Source: Halodesulfovibrio aestuarii (GTDB lineage Bacteria > Desulfobacterota > Desulfovibrionia > Desulfovibrionales > Desulfovibrionaceae). Taken from it: DNA of 64,000 nt. The translations under genes were made by a program, and so were the position numbers. Position 1 is the first letter of the stretch; each line of letters opens with the position of its first letter. Where the stretch lies: assembly GCF_050571805.1 (NCBI RefSeq), contig NZ_CP192219.1, one strand, 5' to 3'. Shown here piece after piece: positions 7,685-17,238 of the stretch. The notes under the pieces were generated by a model. That model was not told where the DNA came from and did not search any database. It saw only the letters and a program-made list of their open reading frames with translations.

Positions 7685-9043
7685 GTGACATATTCATTTT
7701 ACTGCTTGTTCTTAGGTGTCGTTTTGCTTCCGTTAAAAAAAGTGCTTTTTTTACCGATGGTGGAACATAAGCTATTGCTAGCTGATCTTTTTTTGCTTCT
7801 ATCTGGGTGCTGCGCTCTTTTTGAAAAAGAAGCATGTAAAAGGACTTTTCAGTTACGTTCTCTTTGCGTTGTATTTTTTATTTTTCTTGTATGGTTAGCA
7901 CTAAGTTCTTTTATGTCTCTTGAAGCTTTTTCATCTGCAACTAGAACACAGTTGGAAATCCTGACTCTCTGCTATGATATCTACTTATTACTGTTGTTGA
8001 TTGTGGTTGTTGATTCGTCAAAAAAGTTTTTTTTCACACTTGTTGGGTGGATCTTAGCTATTTTGATAAGTAATGTACTAGCTTTTTATTCATTGCTTGA
8101 GGTTCCAGATTGGGGGTTTTCATATGGGATTCTCATTGGGAGTTTTGTTGGAGCCAACCAACCTCAGATCGTCTTGTTGCCGTTATTGCCGTTGTTAGTT
8201 TTTATTGCTTCGTTAAAAGAAGTTTCTAATGTAGTCCGTGGAAGTTTAGTAGTTTTAGTTAGCTGTAGTGTATTGTTTGTACTTATTTCTGGAAGCCGAT
8301 GTGGTTACTTAATGCTTGGTTTACAGTGGATTGGTTGTTCTGTTCTGTACTGGAGAGCAAGGCAATACAGTTTCTCTCTTTCATCAGTAGTTTTTTGGGG
8401 GCAACAAGTAGGCTATGCTCTGTTACTTCTTCTTGTCTTGTTTTTTGGGGTGAAATTTGCTCAATCTTATAAACCACTTGCAGGGGTACAACGAGTAAAC
8501 CTTACGTTTAATCAACTTGTATTTATAAAAGATAAAAAGCCAGCTCAATTTTCGAATGTTGCTTATTTTGATAAAGTAAGCAGCGGGCGAATAGGTATTA
8601 TTAAGTCTGGGTTTTCCTTGTTCAAAGAAAATCTTTTGTTTGGTTATGGATTACAACAAACGCGTAATTTAAAAGGTGCTCATAGTCATGAAATGCATTC
8701 AGGCTATTTGGCACTACTTTTCGAAACGGGAATAATAGGTTTTCTTTTGGGTGGGTATTTAATTTATATGGTGCTAAAGCGAGTCCCAATCGTGTTAAAA
8801 GGGAGAGTTAACTTTTTTGAGTGGCTAGTTTTGCAATCTTTATTAATTGGGCTTACTGAATTGGCGTTATATAATTTGTTTACCAATGGCTTGCGGCAAC
8901 GCGAGTTGTGGCTTTTATTAGGGTTGTTGTTTGTCGTCACCTATACTGAACGATCAGATGGTGCTTATGGTGTGTGTGAAAAAGATAATTTCGCCTTTGA
9001 TCTTGCTAAAACTTGTGGACACAAAGTTAAACCATTATCTTGA
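7685..9043 (+). CDS. O-antigen ligase (WaaL)-like membrane protein, copy 1
   Basis: A polytopic protein of 452 residues with about 10-12 helices and a large soluble loop around residues 260-345. The loop holds 'FGYGLQQTRN' and 'AHSHEMHSGYLALLFETGIIGFLLGGYL', the His-containing Wzy_C/WaaL signature. It is clearly paralogous to 13923-15224. Both share 'GANQPQIVL', 'LISGSR', 'FETGIIGFLL' and 'RQRELW'. The start is GTG at 7685 with AGGTG upstream. The last ten residues (TCGHKVKPLS) are encoded by the inverted-repeat end of the decayed IS at 9014, so the native C-terminus has been lost. It could ligate glycan to lipid A core or protein, or act as a polymerase. Confidence 0.75.
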   Translation: MTYSFYCLFLGVVLLPLKKVLFLPMVEHKLLLADLFLLLSGCCALFEKEACKRTFQLRSLCVVFFIFLVWLALSSFMSLEAFSSATRTQLEILTLCYDIYLLLLLIVVVDSSKKFFFTLVGWILAILISNVLAFYSLLEVPDWGFSYGILIGSFVGANQPQIVLLPLLPLLVFIASLKEVSNVVRGSLVVLVSCSVLFVLISGSRCGYLMLGLQWIGCSVLYWRARQYSFSLSSVVFWGQQVGYALLLLLVLFFGVKFAQSYKPLAGVQRVNLTFNQLVFIKDKKPAQFSNVAYFDKVSSGRIGIIKSGFSLFKENLLFGYGLQQTRNLKGAHSHEMHSGYLALLFETGIIGFLLGGYLIYMVLKRVPIVLKGRVNFFEWLVLQSLLIGLTELALYNLFTNGLRQRELWLLLGLLFVVTYTERSDGAYGVCEKDNFAFDLAKTCGHKVKPLS

Positions 9044-10251
9044 ATTAGAGAGGAGATGGAGATGAGTGCCTGAAAGTGTAGATCATATGATGCTGAGTTC
9101 AAGAAGAATGCTGTTTTGCTCTGTGATGAACAAGGCCGAACTGTAGTGGGTGTTGCAGGGGGCTTGGGGATTCCTAAGGATCTGCTTTACCGTTGATGTA
9201 GCGAGCTAACAATACAAAAAGAAATTGCATTTTCTGGTCATAGAAAAGAGGCTTTAACAGAATAACAACGAGAGAAAAAGAGCTTCGAAAAAGGCTCCCA
9301 GATGCTGAAATGGAGTGTGATATTTTTAAAAACTTTGGGCATTTTCAGCAGAGCACCGAAATGAGATTCAAGTTCGTGAAGTCAAATCGCTCTATGTTTC
9401 CGATGGTGAAGATGTGCCAGACCCTACAAAATTCCATGAGCGAATATTATGCATGGTGTAACCGTCCAGAGTCGCATCAACAATGGGTGAACACGCTACT
9501 TCGCAAGCGGATCTTAGCAATATACAACGAACATAATGGGATGATCGGAAGGCCTATGCTTATTTCTGAATTGCGTATCGTATTTTATTCCAAAGTGTTA
9601 GCTGTGCTTGCGTTGACAGGCACATGCGAGCATTGGGACGACGCTATAAGTATGCAAAGAAATTTGTTCCTACAACATATTTTGCACATACGGAGCCTGT
9701 TGCTTCTAATCTGATCGATCGTAATTTTACTACGTCAGCTTCCATGTGGCTTTGGGGCATTGATATTACGTACATCAAGGGCGGACGAAAGTGGCATTAT
9801 CTGACCGTGTTCATCGACCTGTATTCCCGAATAGTTGTTGGGTGGGATTTAAGTGATTCGGTAGAACGGCATTCTGTTTCCATGTTGTTAAGAAGGCTGT
9901 GGCACGACGAAAGCCATTTTCTGGTTTTCTGATCCACAGTGACCGAGGTGTACAAGTATACAAGTAGGGATTTCCGCAGGTGCTTGAAAAAGCATGGCTA
10001 CATCCAGAGATGAGCCGGAAAGGGAACTGCTGGGATAACACCGTAGCAGAGTCTTTTTTCACACGATCAAAAATTAACTGATCCGTTACCGGAAATTTAA
10101 AACCGAGCATGAAGCCGAATTGGCTCTATTTAATTATATCGAGGCGTACAACAATCGAAGACGGCGACATTCGAGCAATGCTGTTTTTTCCTTGCCACCT
10201 TTGAGTATCGCAATGAACAGTATGACCTTGTTGCTTAACTTTGTGTCCACA
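9014..10251 (+). mobile_element. Decayed IS3-family insertion sequence, about 1.24 kb
   Basis: Bounded by the inverted repeat TGTGGACACAAAGTTAA (9014-9030) and its exact complement at 10235-10251. The interior carries remnants of orfA and orfB in several frames with stops. No target duplication is evident. The left end lies inside the 3' end of the upstream ligase-like gene and supplies its final codons and stop. Different end sequence and protein remnants show it is not the same IS as at 2374-3561. Confidence 0.85.
9090..10240 (+). pseudogene. IS3-family transposase remnants (orfA + orfB), multiply frameshifted
   Basis: Near 9090-9185 one frame reads an OrfA helix-turn-helix (YDAEFKKNAVLLCDEQGR, then GVAGGLGIPKDLLYR). 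From about 9310 an OrfB N-terminus follows ('SMSEYYAWCNRPESHQQW'). In another frame, 9690-9930, is the integrase core 'WGIDITYIKGGRKWHYLTVF' with 'DLYSRIVVGWDLSD'. The end reads FNYIEAYNNRRRRHSSN near 10120-10175. At least three frame changes or stops separate these parts, so no active transposase can be made. Confidence 0.85.
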
Positions 10252-10642
10252 TTTTGTTGTAGGATCAGTTTCAACTTTGACTGAAGTCAAGGAGCAAACA
10301 GCAAACTGACCGGTGGCTCAAAGAACACAAAGAACAACCTGATGAGTCCCTCGACAATCTGCCTCTTGCGAATATTTTGAAGCCCATTCTCCCTGCGAAA
10401 TTTCTACTTACGGGTGGAACTAATCAAGGGAGATTTACAGACCGTAACATCTTAAACATAGGGCTACAAAAATAGAGAAACTGTTTGTAATGTGGATTTT
10501 AACTGTCTAGGAATATTTATGTTTATGCGTAAAATCGTATAGGGGCTATCAAGTTGTGGCTATTCATTTATTTTATCGTACTTATGCAAAGCAGATTTAA
10601 AAATATTTTTTTATGTTATATTATAAGCAGATCTTTAATGAT
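10252..10642. other. Gap with a possible gene remnant
   Basis: At about 10283-10473 a frame without a start codon reads SKQQTDRWLKEHKEQPDESL, then 'PILPAKFLLTGGTNQGRF' and ends in TAG. Its composition looks protein-coding and may be the tail of a gene cut by the adjacent IS. I do not recognise the family. The rest, up to the kinase gene, is AT-rich and featureless. Confidence 0.4.
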
Positions 10643-11239
10643 ATGAGCATGATTAAAATAAGCCAATATACAGAAGCGACAGGTAGTTCTTGCTCAGGAA
10701 AAACGACATTTTTTAAAAATGTACAACGTTATATAACAGGTGGTTATATTTCAGAGTGTGTTTTCCCTTCTTTTATTGTCCGTTGTGTTTTTTTGGTACT
10801 TGGTTTTTATTATCTTTTACTGCGACCTGTTAAATTTTTCTGGGTTATTCGACATGGTATTGAAATTCAATTGTCTATGCATAATAAAATTAGTGCATTG
10901 AGAAATGCTTTTGAAAAATTTGGTTGTTATTTTATATTCCGTCACGATGCCGTTCTTATTGATGAGGGGATTTCCCATATCCCTTTTGTATATCAACTTA
11001 CGGAAGAGCAATTAATAGATTTTTTAGCAGTTTTCGAAAAAGAGCTACGTGATATTTCAATTATATTGCTAACTGCTCCTCAGGAAAGCGAGTTGATATT
11101 AAGACTTCTTTCACGGGGACATAAAAAAGTCACTAGCCTAGAGTCTGCAGCAAAATTTGCCCGCTTAAATATTAAAATTTCAGAAGCTTATGTGGCTGCC
11201 ATGAACGAACAAGAGAAAATGAATGCTAGAATTATATAG
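10643..11239 (+). CDS. Small P-loop kinase-like protein of a polysaccharide locus
   Basis: About 198 residues from ATG 10643 (10613 and 10649 are alternatives; none has a strong ribosome binding site). A Walker A motif 'GSSCSGKTT' lies near the N-terminus. A Walker B-like strand 'AVLIDEGISHIPFVYQ' follows about 100 residues later, and then a LID-like 'RLLSRGHKKVTSLE' region. This is the thymidylate-kinase/AAA_33 type of fold, used to phosphorylate small molecules or sugars, but the substrate is not evident. A hydrophobic stretch (VRCVFLVLGFYYLLLRPVKF) might contact the membrane. It overlaps the next gene by 17 bp, so the two are probably translationally coupled and work together. Confidence 0.55.
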   Translation: MSMIKISQYTEATGSSCSGKTTFFKNVQRYITGGYISECVFPSFIVRCVFLVLGFYYLLLRPVKFFWVIRHGIEIQLSMHNKISALRNAFEKFGCYFIFRHDAVLIDEGISHIPFVYQLTEEQLIDFLAVFEKELRDISIILLTAPQESELILRLLSRGHKKVTSLESAAKFARLNIKISEAYVAAMNEQEKMNARII

Positions 11240-12626
11240 AATATGTTTTGAGAGTCTTAAGGTTGAAGGTGTCTATTATGCTTCTTGGAAGAATAATCAT
11301 AAATTGGCCCGTGCTCTTCAAGCGAAGAGTGATATTGATTTGCTTGTTGCAAAACGTGACCGAAGAAAGTTTGAAAAGATTCTCTTAGAAAATAATTTTG
11401 TTGCAGCTAGCAATGCTAAACTCTTTTATCCCGAAATAGCACATTACTATGGCTTGGATGTTTCTTCAGGGGAGATCTGTCATTTACATGTGTATTACGA
11501 TCTTGTGACGGGAACGAGTCATGGAAAAGAGTACTGCTTCAACTTTTGTGATGAGGTTCTAGCATCTCGATTTGTGAATTCATACGGAATTTATGAGGTG
11601 GGAATAGAGGAACAGGCATTACTCTTTGTGTTGCGTCATTATGTGAAAAGAAGCTCTTTTTTGGGTGCACTTCTTTACCAGAAGGAATGCTCGGATTACA
11701 AGGCAGAGCGCGAGTATCTCATGAAGAACTATAGTGAGAATAAGGGGTGTTGTCGTTTTGGGCATAGTTCAGATCAGCTATTTATCTTGTCCACTAACTT
11801 TCTTGAAGACTTCTTCCTTTGTTGGAGAAAAAAACAATCTCTTAAGTGGAATCTCAGGGCTACTTCATTATGGTTAACAGCTCGTGGGGTATCTAGATTT
11901 GGCTATCGCTTGTTAAATAAGCTAGTTCTAAAGCAGAAAAAAAAAGTGAATGGGGTTGCCGTTGCGGTAACTGGTATTGATGGAGCTGGTAAGTCAACTC
12001 TTTTAGCAAATCTTCATGCCTTTTTTTCGACTACCTTTAGTGTAAAGCAATACCATTTTGGACGCCCAAACCCTACGTTGTTGACAACGCCTATTCGAAT
12101 CGCACTTTTTTTCCGCAGCATGAGAAAATCAGATGGTAAGTGCTCACTTTCAGCGCAATGCGTACCGGATAAGATTTCAATTGCTTATGCGCTTCGATAT
12201 GTCGCTTTGGCATATGAGCGAGCTGTGCTTATGCGTAAAATTCAACAAGACGTGATGAATGGATATGTTGTATTTGTTGATCGGTGTCACTCTTTAGATT
12301 CTGGAAAGATGGACTCTCCGCGCATAGCTGAAAGAACATCCAATTCTTTTGTCGTGGGTTTTCTTGGGAGTTGTGAGAGATCACTTTATGAAAGAATGCC
12401 GAAAGTTGACTTGGCCATAATGTTGCAAGGTGATTTGAATACTTTTGTTTTGCGTAATCAACTTCGTGATAAGGTTGGTAAAGAAAGTGATGAAGAAATA
12501 GAAAAGCGGTATTGGCAAAATTGTGATTTTTCGCCTGTTGCGAAAAATGTTCAAGAAGTTAGTGCTGAAATGTCACCAAAAGATGTTTCCACTGCTGCTA
12601 AAAAAATTGTTTGGGAATTTTTGTAG
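11223..12626 (+). CDS. Nucleotidyltransferase-fold domain fused to thymidylate-kinase-like domain
   Basis: A 467-residue two-domain protein. Residues 1-220 resemble the nucleotidyltransferase-superfamily proteins of polysaccharide loci. 'KSDIDLLV' (Asp37/Asp39) could be the metal-binding pair, and 'EICHLHVYYDLVTG' is a second conserved-looking strand. Residues about 240-467 form a P-loop kinase with Walker A 'GIDGAGKST' from residue 251, 'YVVFVDRCH' as the DR-type motif, and 'FVLRNQLRDKVGKESDEEIE' as a LID-like segment, as in thymidylate kinases. No signal peptide or membrane helix. A nucleotide-dependent role in modifying a sugar or lipid-linked intermediate is inference. It overlaps its neighbours on both sides. 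Confidence 0.6.
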   Translation: MLELYRICFESLKVEGVYYASWKNNHKLARALQAKSDIDLLVAKRDRRKFEKILLENNFVAASNAKLFYPEIAHYYGLDVSSGEICHLHVYYDLVTGTSHGKEYCFNFCDEVLASRFVNSYGIYEVGIEEQALLFVLRHYVKRSSFLGALLYQKECSDYKAEREYLMKNYSENKGCCRFGHSSDQLFILSTNFLEDFFLCWRKKQSLKWNLRATSLWLTARGVSRFGYRLLNKLVLKQKKKVNGVAVAVTGIDGAGKSTLLANLHAFFSTTFSVKQYHFGRPNPTLLTTPIRIALFFRSMRKSDGKCSLSAQCVPDKISIAYALRYVALAYERAVLMRKIQQDVMNGYVVFVDRCHSLDSGKMDSPRIAERTSNSFVVGFLGSCERSLYERMPKVDLAIMLQGDLNTFVLRNQLRDKVGKESDEEIEKRYWQNCDFSPVAKNVQEVSAEMSPKDVSTAAKKIVWEFL

Positions 12627-13723
12627 TGAAAAAAATTATGATTATTGGAGGAGAAGATTTAAGTCTTCGAATTCCTTATATGCAGCAGCTTGCTTTGAAG
12701 GGCTATTCGATTGTTGCGGTTGGCAGTCAGAATGAACGAGCATTTGCTGCATCCAATCTTTTCTATATTAGGTATAGCTTAAATAGATGGGTTAGCCCGT
12801 TGAATGATGTGAAAACAATATTTCAACTTCGTCGGATCATGAAGCGTGTTCAGCCTGATATTGTCCATGGTTTTGATACTAAACCTGCTTTATATAGCCT
12901 TGCTGCTGCTTTGTTTTTGCCAATTAAAGTTGGGCGGACAATTAATGGGACAGGGCAAATTTTTTCAGAAATTTCTATAAAAAATTTTTTGTTACGCTGT
13001 ATTTATTGGGCTCTCCAAACAGTGTTGTCTTGGAAATCGTCATTTACAATTTTTCAAAATAGTTATGACAAGGCAATGTTTGAGTCTGTTCCGACTGTCA
13101 AAAATTCACTAAACCATTTGATATTGGGCTCTGGTATTGATTGTACTGCACTACCTGTAAAAGAAAATTATCAATCCGAAGTGAAAAGAATAATATTTGT
13201 TTCTAGGATGTTGAAAAATAAAGGAGTGTACGAGTTTCTTAAGGCTGCTCGGATAGTGAAGAAAAAATATGTGCATTCTCTTTTTTTTCTTATTGGTCCT
13301 TTAAGTTCTGAAGGGAAATATGCTGTTCCGCTAGAAGATATAGAAGCGTATCACAATGATGTTGAATACTTAGGTGCTCGGAATGATGTTAAGGAGATTA
13401 TGTGTGAAAGTGATCTTATGGTTCTCCCTACGTCTTATAGAGAAGGGGTTCCACGAGTATTGTTAGAAGCAGGAGCGATAGGGTTACCATTGCTAACGAC
13501 AAATATGCCGGGGTGCTCTGATCTTGTTGATCATGGAAAAAATGGTTGGCTAGTTTCACCTAACGATTCGGAAGAGTTGGCTGAAAGAATGTTGCTATTT
13601 TTGAATACAACAGATGATAACTTGCGGAAAATGGGTGAGATAAATAAAAAATTAATTCGTGAACAGTATTCTCTGGAACATGTGGTGGATAAGTGTATAG
13701 AAATTTATCGGTCACTAGTGTAG
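12626..13723 (+). CDS. Glycosyltransferase family 4 (GT-B)
   Basis: About 365 residues from GTG 12626, which overlaps the TAG of the previous gene by one base. An upstream in-frame TTG at 12611 is less likely. The N-terminal Rossmann domain contains 'IMIIGGEDLSLRIPYMQQLA' and 'QPDIVHGFDTKPALYS'. The C-terminal nucleotide-sugar domain shows 'IIFVSRMLKNKGVYEFLKAA' and the E-x7-E motif in 'EGVPRVLLEAGAIGLPLL'. It most resembles cytosolic family-4 enzymes acting on undecaprenyl-linked sugars (PglA/CapM-like). It is the only classical glycosyltransferase in the cluster, so the glycan may be short or depend on genes elsewhere. Confidence 0.85.
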   Translation: MKKIMIIGGEDLSLRIPYMQQLALKGYSIVAVGSQNERAFAASNLFYIRYSLNRWVSPLNDVKTIFQLRRIMKRVQPDIVHGFDTKPALYSLAAALFLPIKVGRTINGTGQIFSEISIKNFLLRCIYWALQTVLSWKSSFTIFQNSYDKAMFESVPTVKNSLNHLILGSGIDCTALPVKENYQSEVKRIIFVSRMLKNKGVYEFLKAARIVKKKYVHSLFFLIGPLSSEGKYAVPLEDIEAYHNDVEYLGARNDVKEIMCESDLMVLPTSYREGVPRVLLEAGAIGLPLLTTNMPGCSDLVDHGKNGWLVSPNDSEELAERMLLFLNTTDDNLRKMGEINKKLIREQYSLEHVVDKCIEIYRSLV

Positions 13724-13922
13724 TTCCTTTTAAACTTTTTGGAGAAGCTGCCGTTTACTTCACGTTATAGCAATGAGTGTCTCTCTATGGGGATAGGTGG
13801 CGTTGTTCCCCTAAGTCAAAAGTATAACTTGTTGTCAAATCTTGACCTAGTTGATCATTATTTTAAACGGTTGCTGGCTACATAAGTTTTGAACTAAAAA
13901 AATTTTCTTCGAATGGTGTGTA

Positions 13923-15224
13923 ATGAATGTTCCATTACTTCTTTTAGTGGCTGGTGTTGGGTGTCTTTCGATTAAGACGTTGTTCACTTTACCAATCATT
14001 GGTAATAAAATTATTTTATCAGATCTGTTCTTTATTCTATCTGCAATGACGGCAGATAGAAATAAAGATTATTTTGTACGTCTTAAGGAAATTAAACCAA
14101 TTGTTTTACTTCTTGCTTCTTTTCTTTGCTGGCTAGTTCTTAGTAGTTTTTTTTCAGTAGATGCCTTTTTACATAATAAAAAAGCAATGTTAGAAATTGG
14201 TTCTTTGGCATATGATGCAGCCATATTTATTTTGTTTTATTTATTATTAGATTCACCTCGAAAGTTGTTTCTTGTTTTAATTGCCTGGTTTTTTGCAATG
14301 GTATTGGCTGACCTAATTGCAGGATATGCAATTCTTTCTGGTGCAACGTGGGGATTTAGTCGTGGAGCGCTCATAGGAAGTTTTGCAGGAGCTAACCAAC
14401 CTCAAATTGTGTTAGTCCCATTATTAGCGGCGTTATTTTTCGTTGTTTCTGCGCGAAGAGCTGCTTTAGTTGTTCGAGGCAGTGCCTTTTTAGTTGTCGT
14501 GTCTAGCTTTTCGTTCATGCTAATTTCTGGAAGCCGATCTGCATTAGTTATGGTGCTAATTCAAATTGTGGGGAGTGTGCTTATTTGTTTGCTGACAAGG
14601 CAATATCGTAACTTCATTTCTAATTCGTTGCTATGGGGACAGTCTTTTTTTTATGTATGTCTTATCGCCTTATTCCTTGTTGCAGGTCCATCTTGGGCTC
14701 AGAAAAATAAAGTTTTTTCGGGATTGCAACGAGTTGCTGAGAGTGTGGAACTAGTACGACATCATACTGAAGATAATTATGATTCAGCGTTTTATGACCG
14801 GCTTAGTACCGGCAGAGTTGCGATAATAAAGGCTGCAATTCCACTGTTTAAAGAAAGTCCATTGATAGGTTTTGGGTTACAACAGACTAGAAACATGGAA
14901 GAGATCCATCATACAGAAATACATTGTCTATACTTGGTGATGCTTTTTGAAACCGGAATTATTGGGTTTCTTCTCTTTTCTTTTTTCCTTTTTGCAGTAA
15001 TAAGAAAGACTTATTTCAAGTTAATTGGACTTCCTTTTTCCTATGATAGACTATTATTTCATGCTTTGTTGTTAGGGGGAGTTGCGATGGGGGCATATAA
15101 TATGGTTACAAATGGATCGCGACAACGAGAACTTTGGATTTTGCTTGGTATAATTACTGCTTACTCTTCTTTCTCAAACTGTGCTTTGTTATTTGCAGAT
15201 TCTGAAAATACGAATAGTAATTAG
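13923..15224 (+). CDS. O-antigen ligase (WaaL)-like membrane protein, copy 2
   Basis: A 433-residue paralogue of 7685-9043. It has the same order of helices and the same loop motifs: 'GANQPQIVLVPLLAALF', 'LISGSRSALVM', 'GFGLQQTRNMEEIHHTEIH', 'FETGIIGFLLF' and 'TNGSRQRELWILLGI'. The His-rich loop before the 'FETG' helix is the likely active-site region of the Wzy_C/WaaL family. This copy keeps its own C-terminus. Two diverged copies in one locus could mean two acceptors (lipid A core and protein) or an old duplication with one decaying copy. ATG 13923 is chosen; the ribosome binding site is weak. Confidence 0.75.
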   Translation: MNVPLLLLVAGVGCLSIKTLFTLPIIGNKIILSDLFFILSAMTADRNKDYFVRLKEIKPIVLLLASFLCWLVLSSFFSVDAFLHNKKAMLEIGSLAYDAAIFILFYLLLDSPRKLFLVLIAWFFAMVLADLIAGYAILSGATWGFSRGALIGSFAGANQPQIVLVPLLAALFFVVSARRAALVVRGSAFLVVVSSFSFMLISGSRSALVMVLIQIVGSVLICLLTRQYRNFISNSLLWGQSFFYVCLIALFLVAGPSWAQKNKVFSGLQRVAESVELVRHHTEDNYDSAFYDRLSTGRVAIIKAAIPLFKESPLIGFGLQQTRNMEEIHHTEIHCLYLVMLFETGIIGFLLFSFFLFAVIRKTYFKLIGLPFSYDRLLFHALLLGGVAMGAYNMVTNGSRQRELWILLGIITAYSSFSNCALLFADSENTNSN

Positions 15225-15406
15225 TTTTCGAGCTTCATGAGCTATTGTTGAACTTGGTTTTTTTATTCTCTGATAATTTAAGGTGGCTTGAGAGGGTGAT
15301 AGAGGTTGTGGTGAAATCGTACGAGTTCCTAATAGTTATGATAAAAATTGGCAGATTCTTTGCCAATGATAAGCATATATAATGTAGGCTAAGTTGAAAG
15401 AGCAAT

Positions 15407-16666
15407 ATGTCCAAGGTCTTGATTCAATTATTATTAATTGTGGCTGGTTCAGCTATCAATTTCGGGTTGCCTGTATTGTTTGGGATAGAGGAATACGGTC
15501 GATTTTTAAAATCTGCTGTATTAGTACTGATTGTTCATCGAGTCATAGATATTTTAAATGAACCGTTGCTGTCTGTCTCATCAAAAGATGAAATCTTTCT
15601 TTATGCGGTAGCTAATTCATTGTTATTGCTTTTCCTCGTTGGAGGGGGAAGATTATTTTTTAATTTTGAAATTGACTTCTTTTTGCTTTTTCCATTGCTC
15701 CTATCGGGATGCTATTCTATTTTTTTGTTTCGGTCTGAAAAATTATCAGCTTTGAAAGGGTATTTGTTATGCTATTTGACTATATTTGCTTTTTTAGCTC
15801 TCTTTGTTAAAGGGGGGGGGCAAATTTCTGTAAGTAGATATCTGCAAGTACTCAGCTATGTTAGTGTTGGGGTGAGTCTTATTTTTATTGAGGCTCCAAC
15901 AAGTTGTAAAATTGATATGCAAATGTTTTTCACCTGCTTAAAACGTTTTCCAATAGGTCTTGGGGTTGGTCTTTCAACTTTATTTTTTTCTTATCTTCTC
16001 ATTTGGGCAAGTAAGAGTTATTTAGCGGATAGTGAGTTAAGCGGGCTTAAGATTCTTTTTGCGGGGCTTCAAGCTAGCCTCATGTTATATCCAATGAGTA
16101 TGAAGCACGTTCAGCAGAGTTTTTTAAAAAACAAGTCTTCAAGTCTTCTTCCTCAACTTCTTTTTTCTATGATATATTTTTTGTTAATATCTATCGTTTT
16201 AACTTTACTAGATTTTTTTGCAAGAAGATATTTCTTTTTAAATTTGCCGAAAGCTTTTTTCATGTTTCTTTTACCTGCTATCCCTGTTTTCTTTTTAGTT
16301 ATTTTGTTAGAGCGTTTTTTAATAACAAGAAATCAGATGAAGCTCCTTGCTATTACAAGTGCTGCCTTTTTTCTTCCAACGTGCTCCTATGTCTTTATTG
16401 AGAGTGTTCCGTTGTCAGGATTATTGCGTATGTCCTATTATTTACTGGTTTGTTATGGGGGAGTATTGACACTCTACGCCGCACGTTTTTGTGAAGAGAA
16501 GAAAGGGCTGTTGAGTTTAGTTGGAATAACGTTATTGATATTGAGTGGGACATATGGCTCTACTGGGTTTACCACACTTATTTCCTATATCTTTCTTGTA
16601 GTTTTTCTAGCTCTTTTTTTGAAAAACAAATTTTACTTCTCTTTTAAGATGCTTCTAAAAAAATAA
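15407..16666 (+). CDS. Second Wzx/flippase-like polytopic membrane protein
   Basis: 419 residues, about 12 hydrophobic helices, little soluble sequence. The start 'LLLIVAGSAINFGLPVLFGIEEYGRFLKSAVLVL' matches the opening of oligosaccharide flippases ('GxEEYGxF'), but the rest is too diverged for certainty. An in-frame run of nine G (15812-15820, Lys-Gly-Gly-Gly-Gln, about residue 136) lies in the first third. Gain or loss of one G would truncate the protein early. This suggests phase-variable expression, as for the other flippase gene. Confidence 0.6.
   Translation: MSKVLIQLLLIVAGSAINFGLPVLFGIEEYGRFLKSAVLVLIVHRVIDILNEPLLSVSSKDEIFLYAVANSLLLLFLVGGGRLFFNFEIDFFLLFPLLLSGCYSIFLFRSEKLSALKGYLLCYLTIFAFLALFVKGGGQISVSRYLQVLSYVSVGVSLIFIEAPTSCKIDMQMFFTCLKRFPIGLGVGLSTLFFSYLLIWASKSYLADSELSGLKILFAGLQASLMLYPMSMKHVQQSFLKNKSSSLLPQLLFSMIYFLLISIVLTLLDFFARRYFFLNLPKAFFMFLLPAIPVFFLVILLERFLITRNQMKLLAITSAAFFLPTCSYVFIESVPLSGLLRMSYYLLVCYGGVLTLYAARFCEEKKGLLSLVGITLLILSGTYGSTGFTTLISYIFLVVFLALFLKNKFYFSFKMLLKK
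15812..15820 (+). repeat. Homopolymer G9 tract in the second flippase-like gene
   Basis: Nine G in a row, preceded by TTAAA and followed by CAAATTT in very AT-rich coding DNA. The gene is open with this tract length. Confidence 0.85.
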
Positions 16667-17238
16667 TAAAAAGTTTGGGCAGATGATTGCTAAGCAATCT
16701 AACAAGAAAAAGTATGAACTATCGACAGTAGAACACTAATTTTTTGAAAGGCCAAAATGGACACTTGATCTGAAGCATTGTTTGTTTGGTAATCTATATA
16801 CAAAATGGTGAGCTAAGTTTCATAGATAGTGATGGCATATGAAAAAGTTAATGCGTAAAAAAAACTAAAAGAATATATGCGCAGAATTGTAAAAGGGGCT
16901 TGAAGTATTTCGTGTAGTTCCTAAAAAAATATGAGGGCACCCCGTCGTTAAGAGATGTTTAAGATTTGTGGGCTGTCCTTTCATCATCTGGGCCAGCTAC
17001 TGCTATGTCTTATTGTAGATAAGAATGGTGTGAAGGCTAGTGGGGCTCGGGTTAAAATAGAGTGAGTTCATTACAAGCTGGTCATGGTTTTCTGAAATAA
17101 ACATCCTGTGTCTATTATATTAATAAGTTTTACTTAACCTGTAACTGCAGGTACAAACATGAGATGATTCTAGATGATCAAAATATTTTAAATAATTAAC
17201 ACTACTTAACGTTAGGTAGCTTTAATGGTGAGAGAATT
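16667..17238. other. Long gap, nothing recognised
   Basis: 572 bp without a supported gene. It separates the export/assembly genes from the sugar-biosynthesis genes and probably contains the promoter of the latter. I see no clear hairpin or repeat. Confidence 0.4.
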
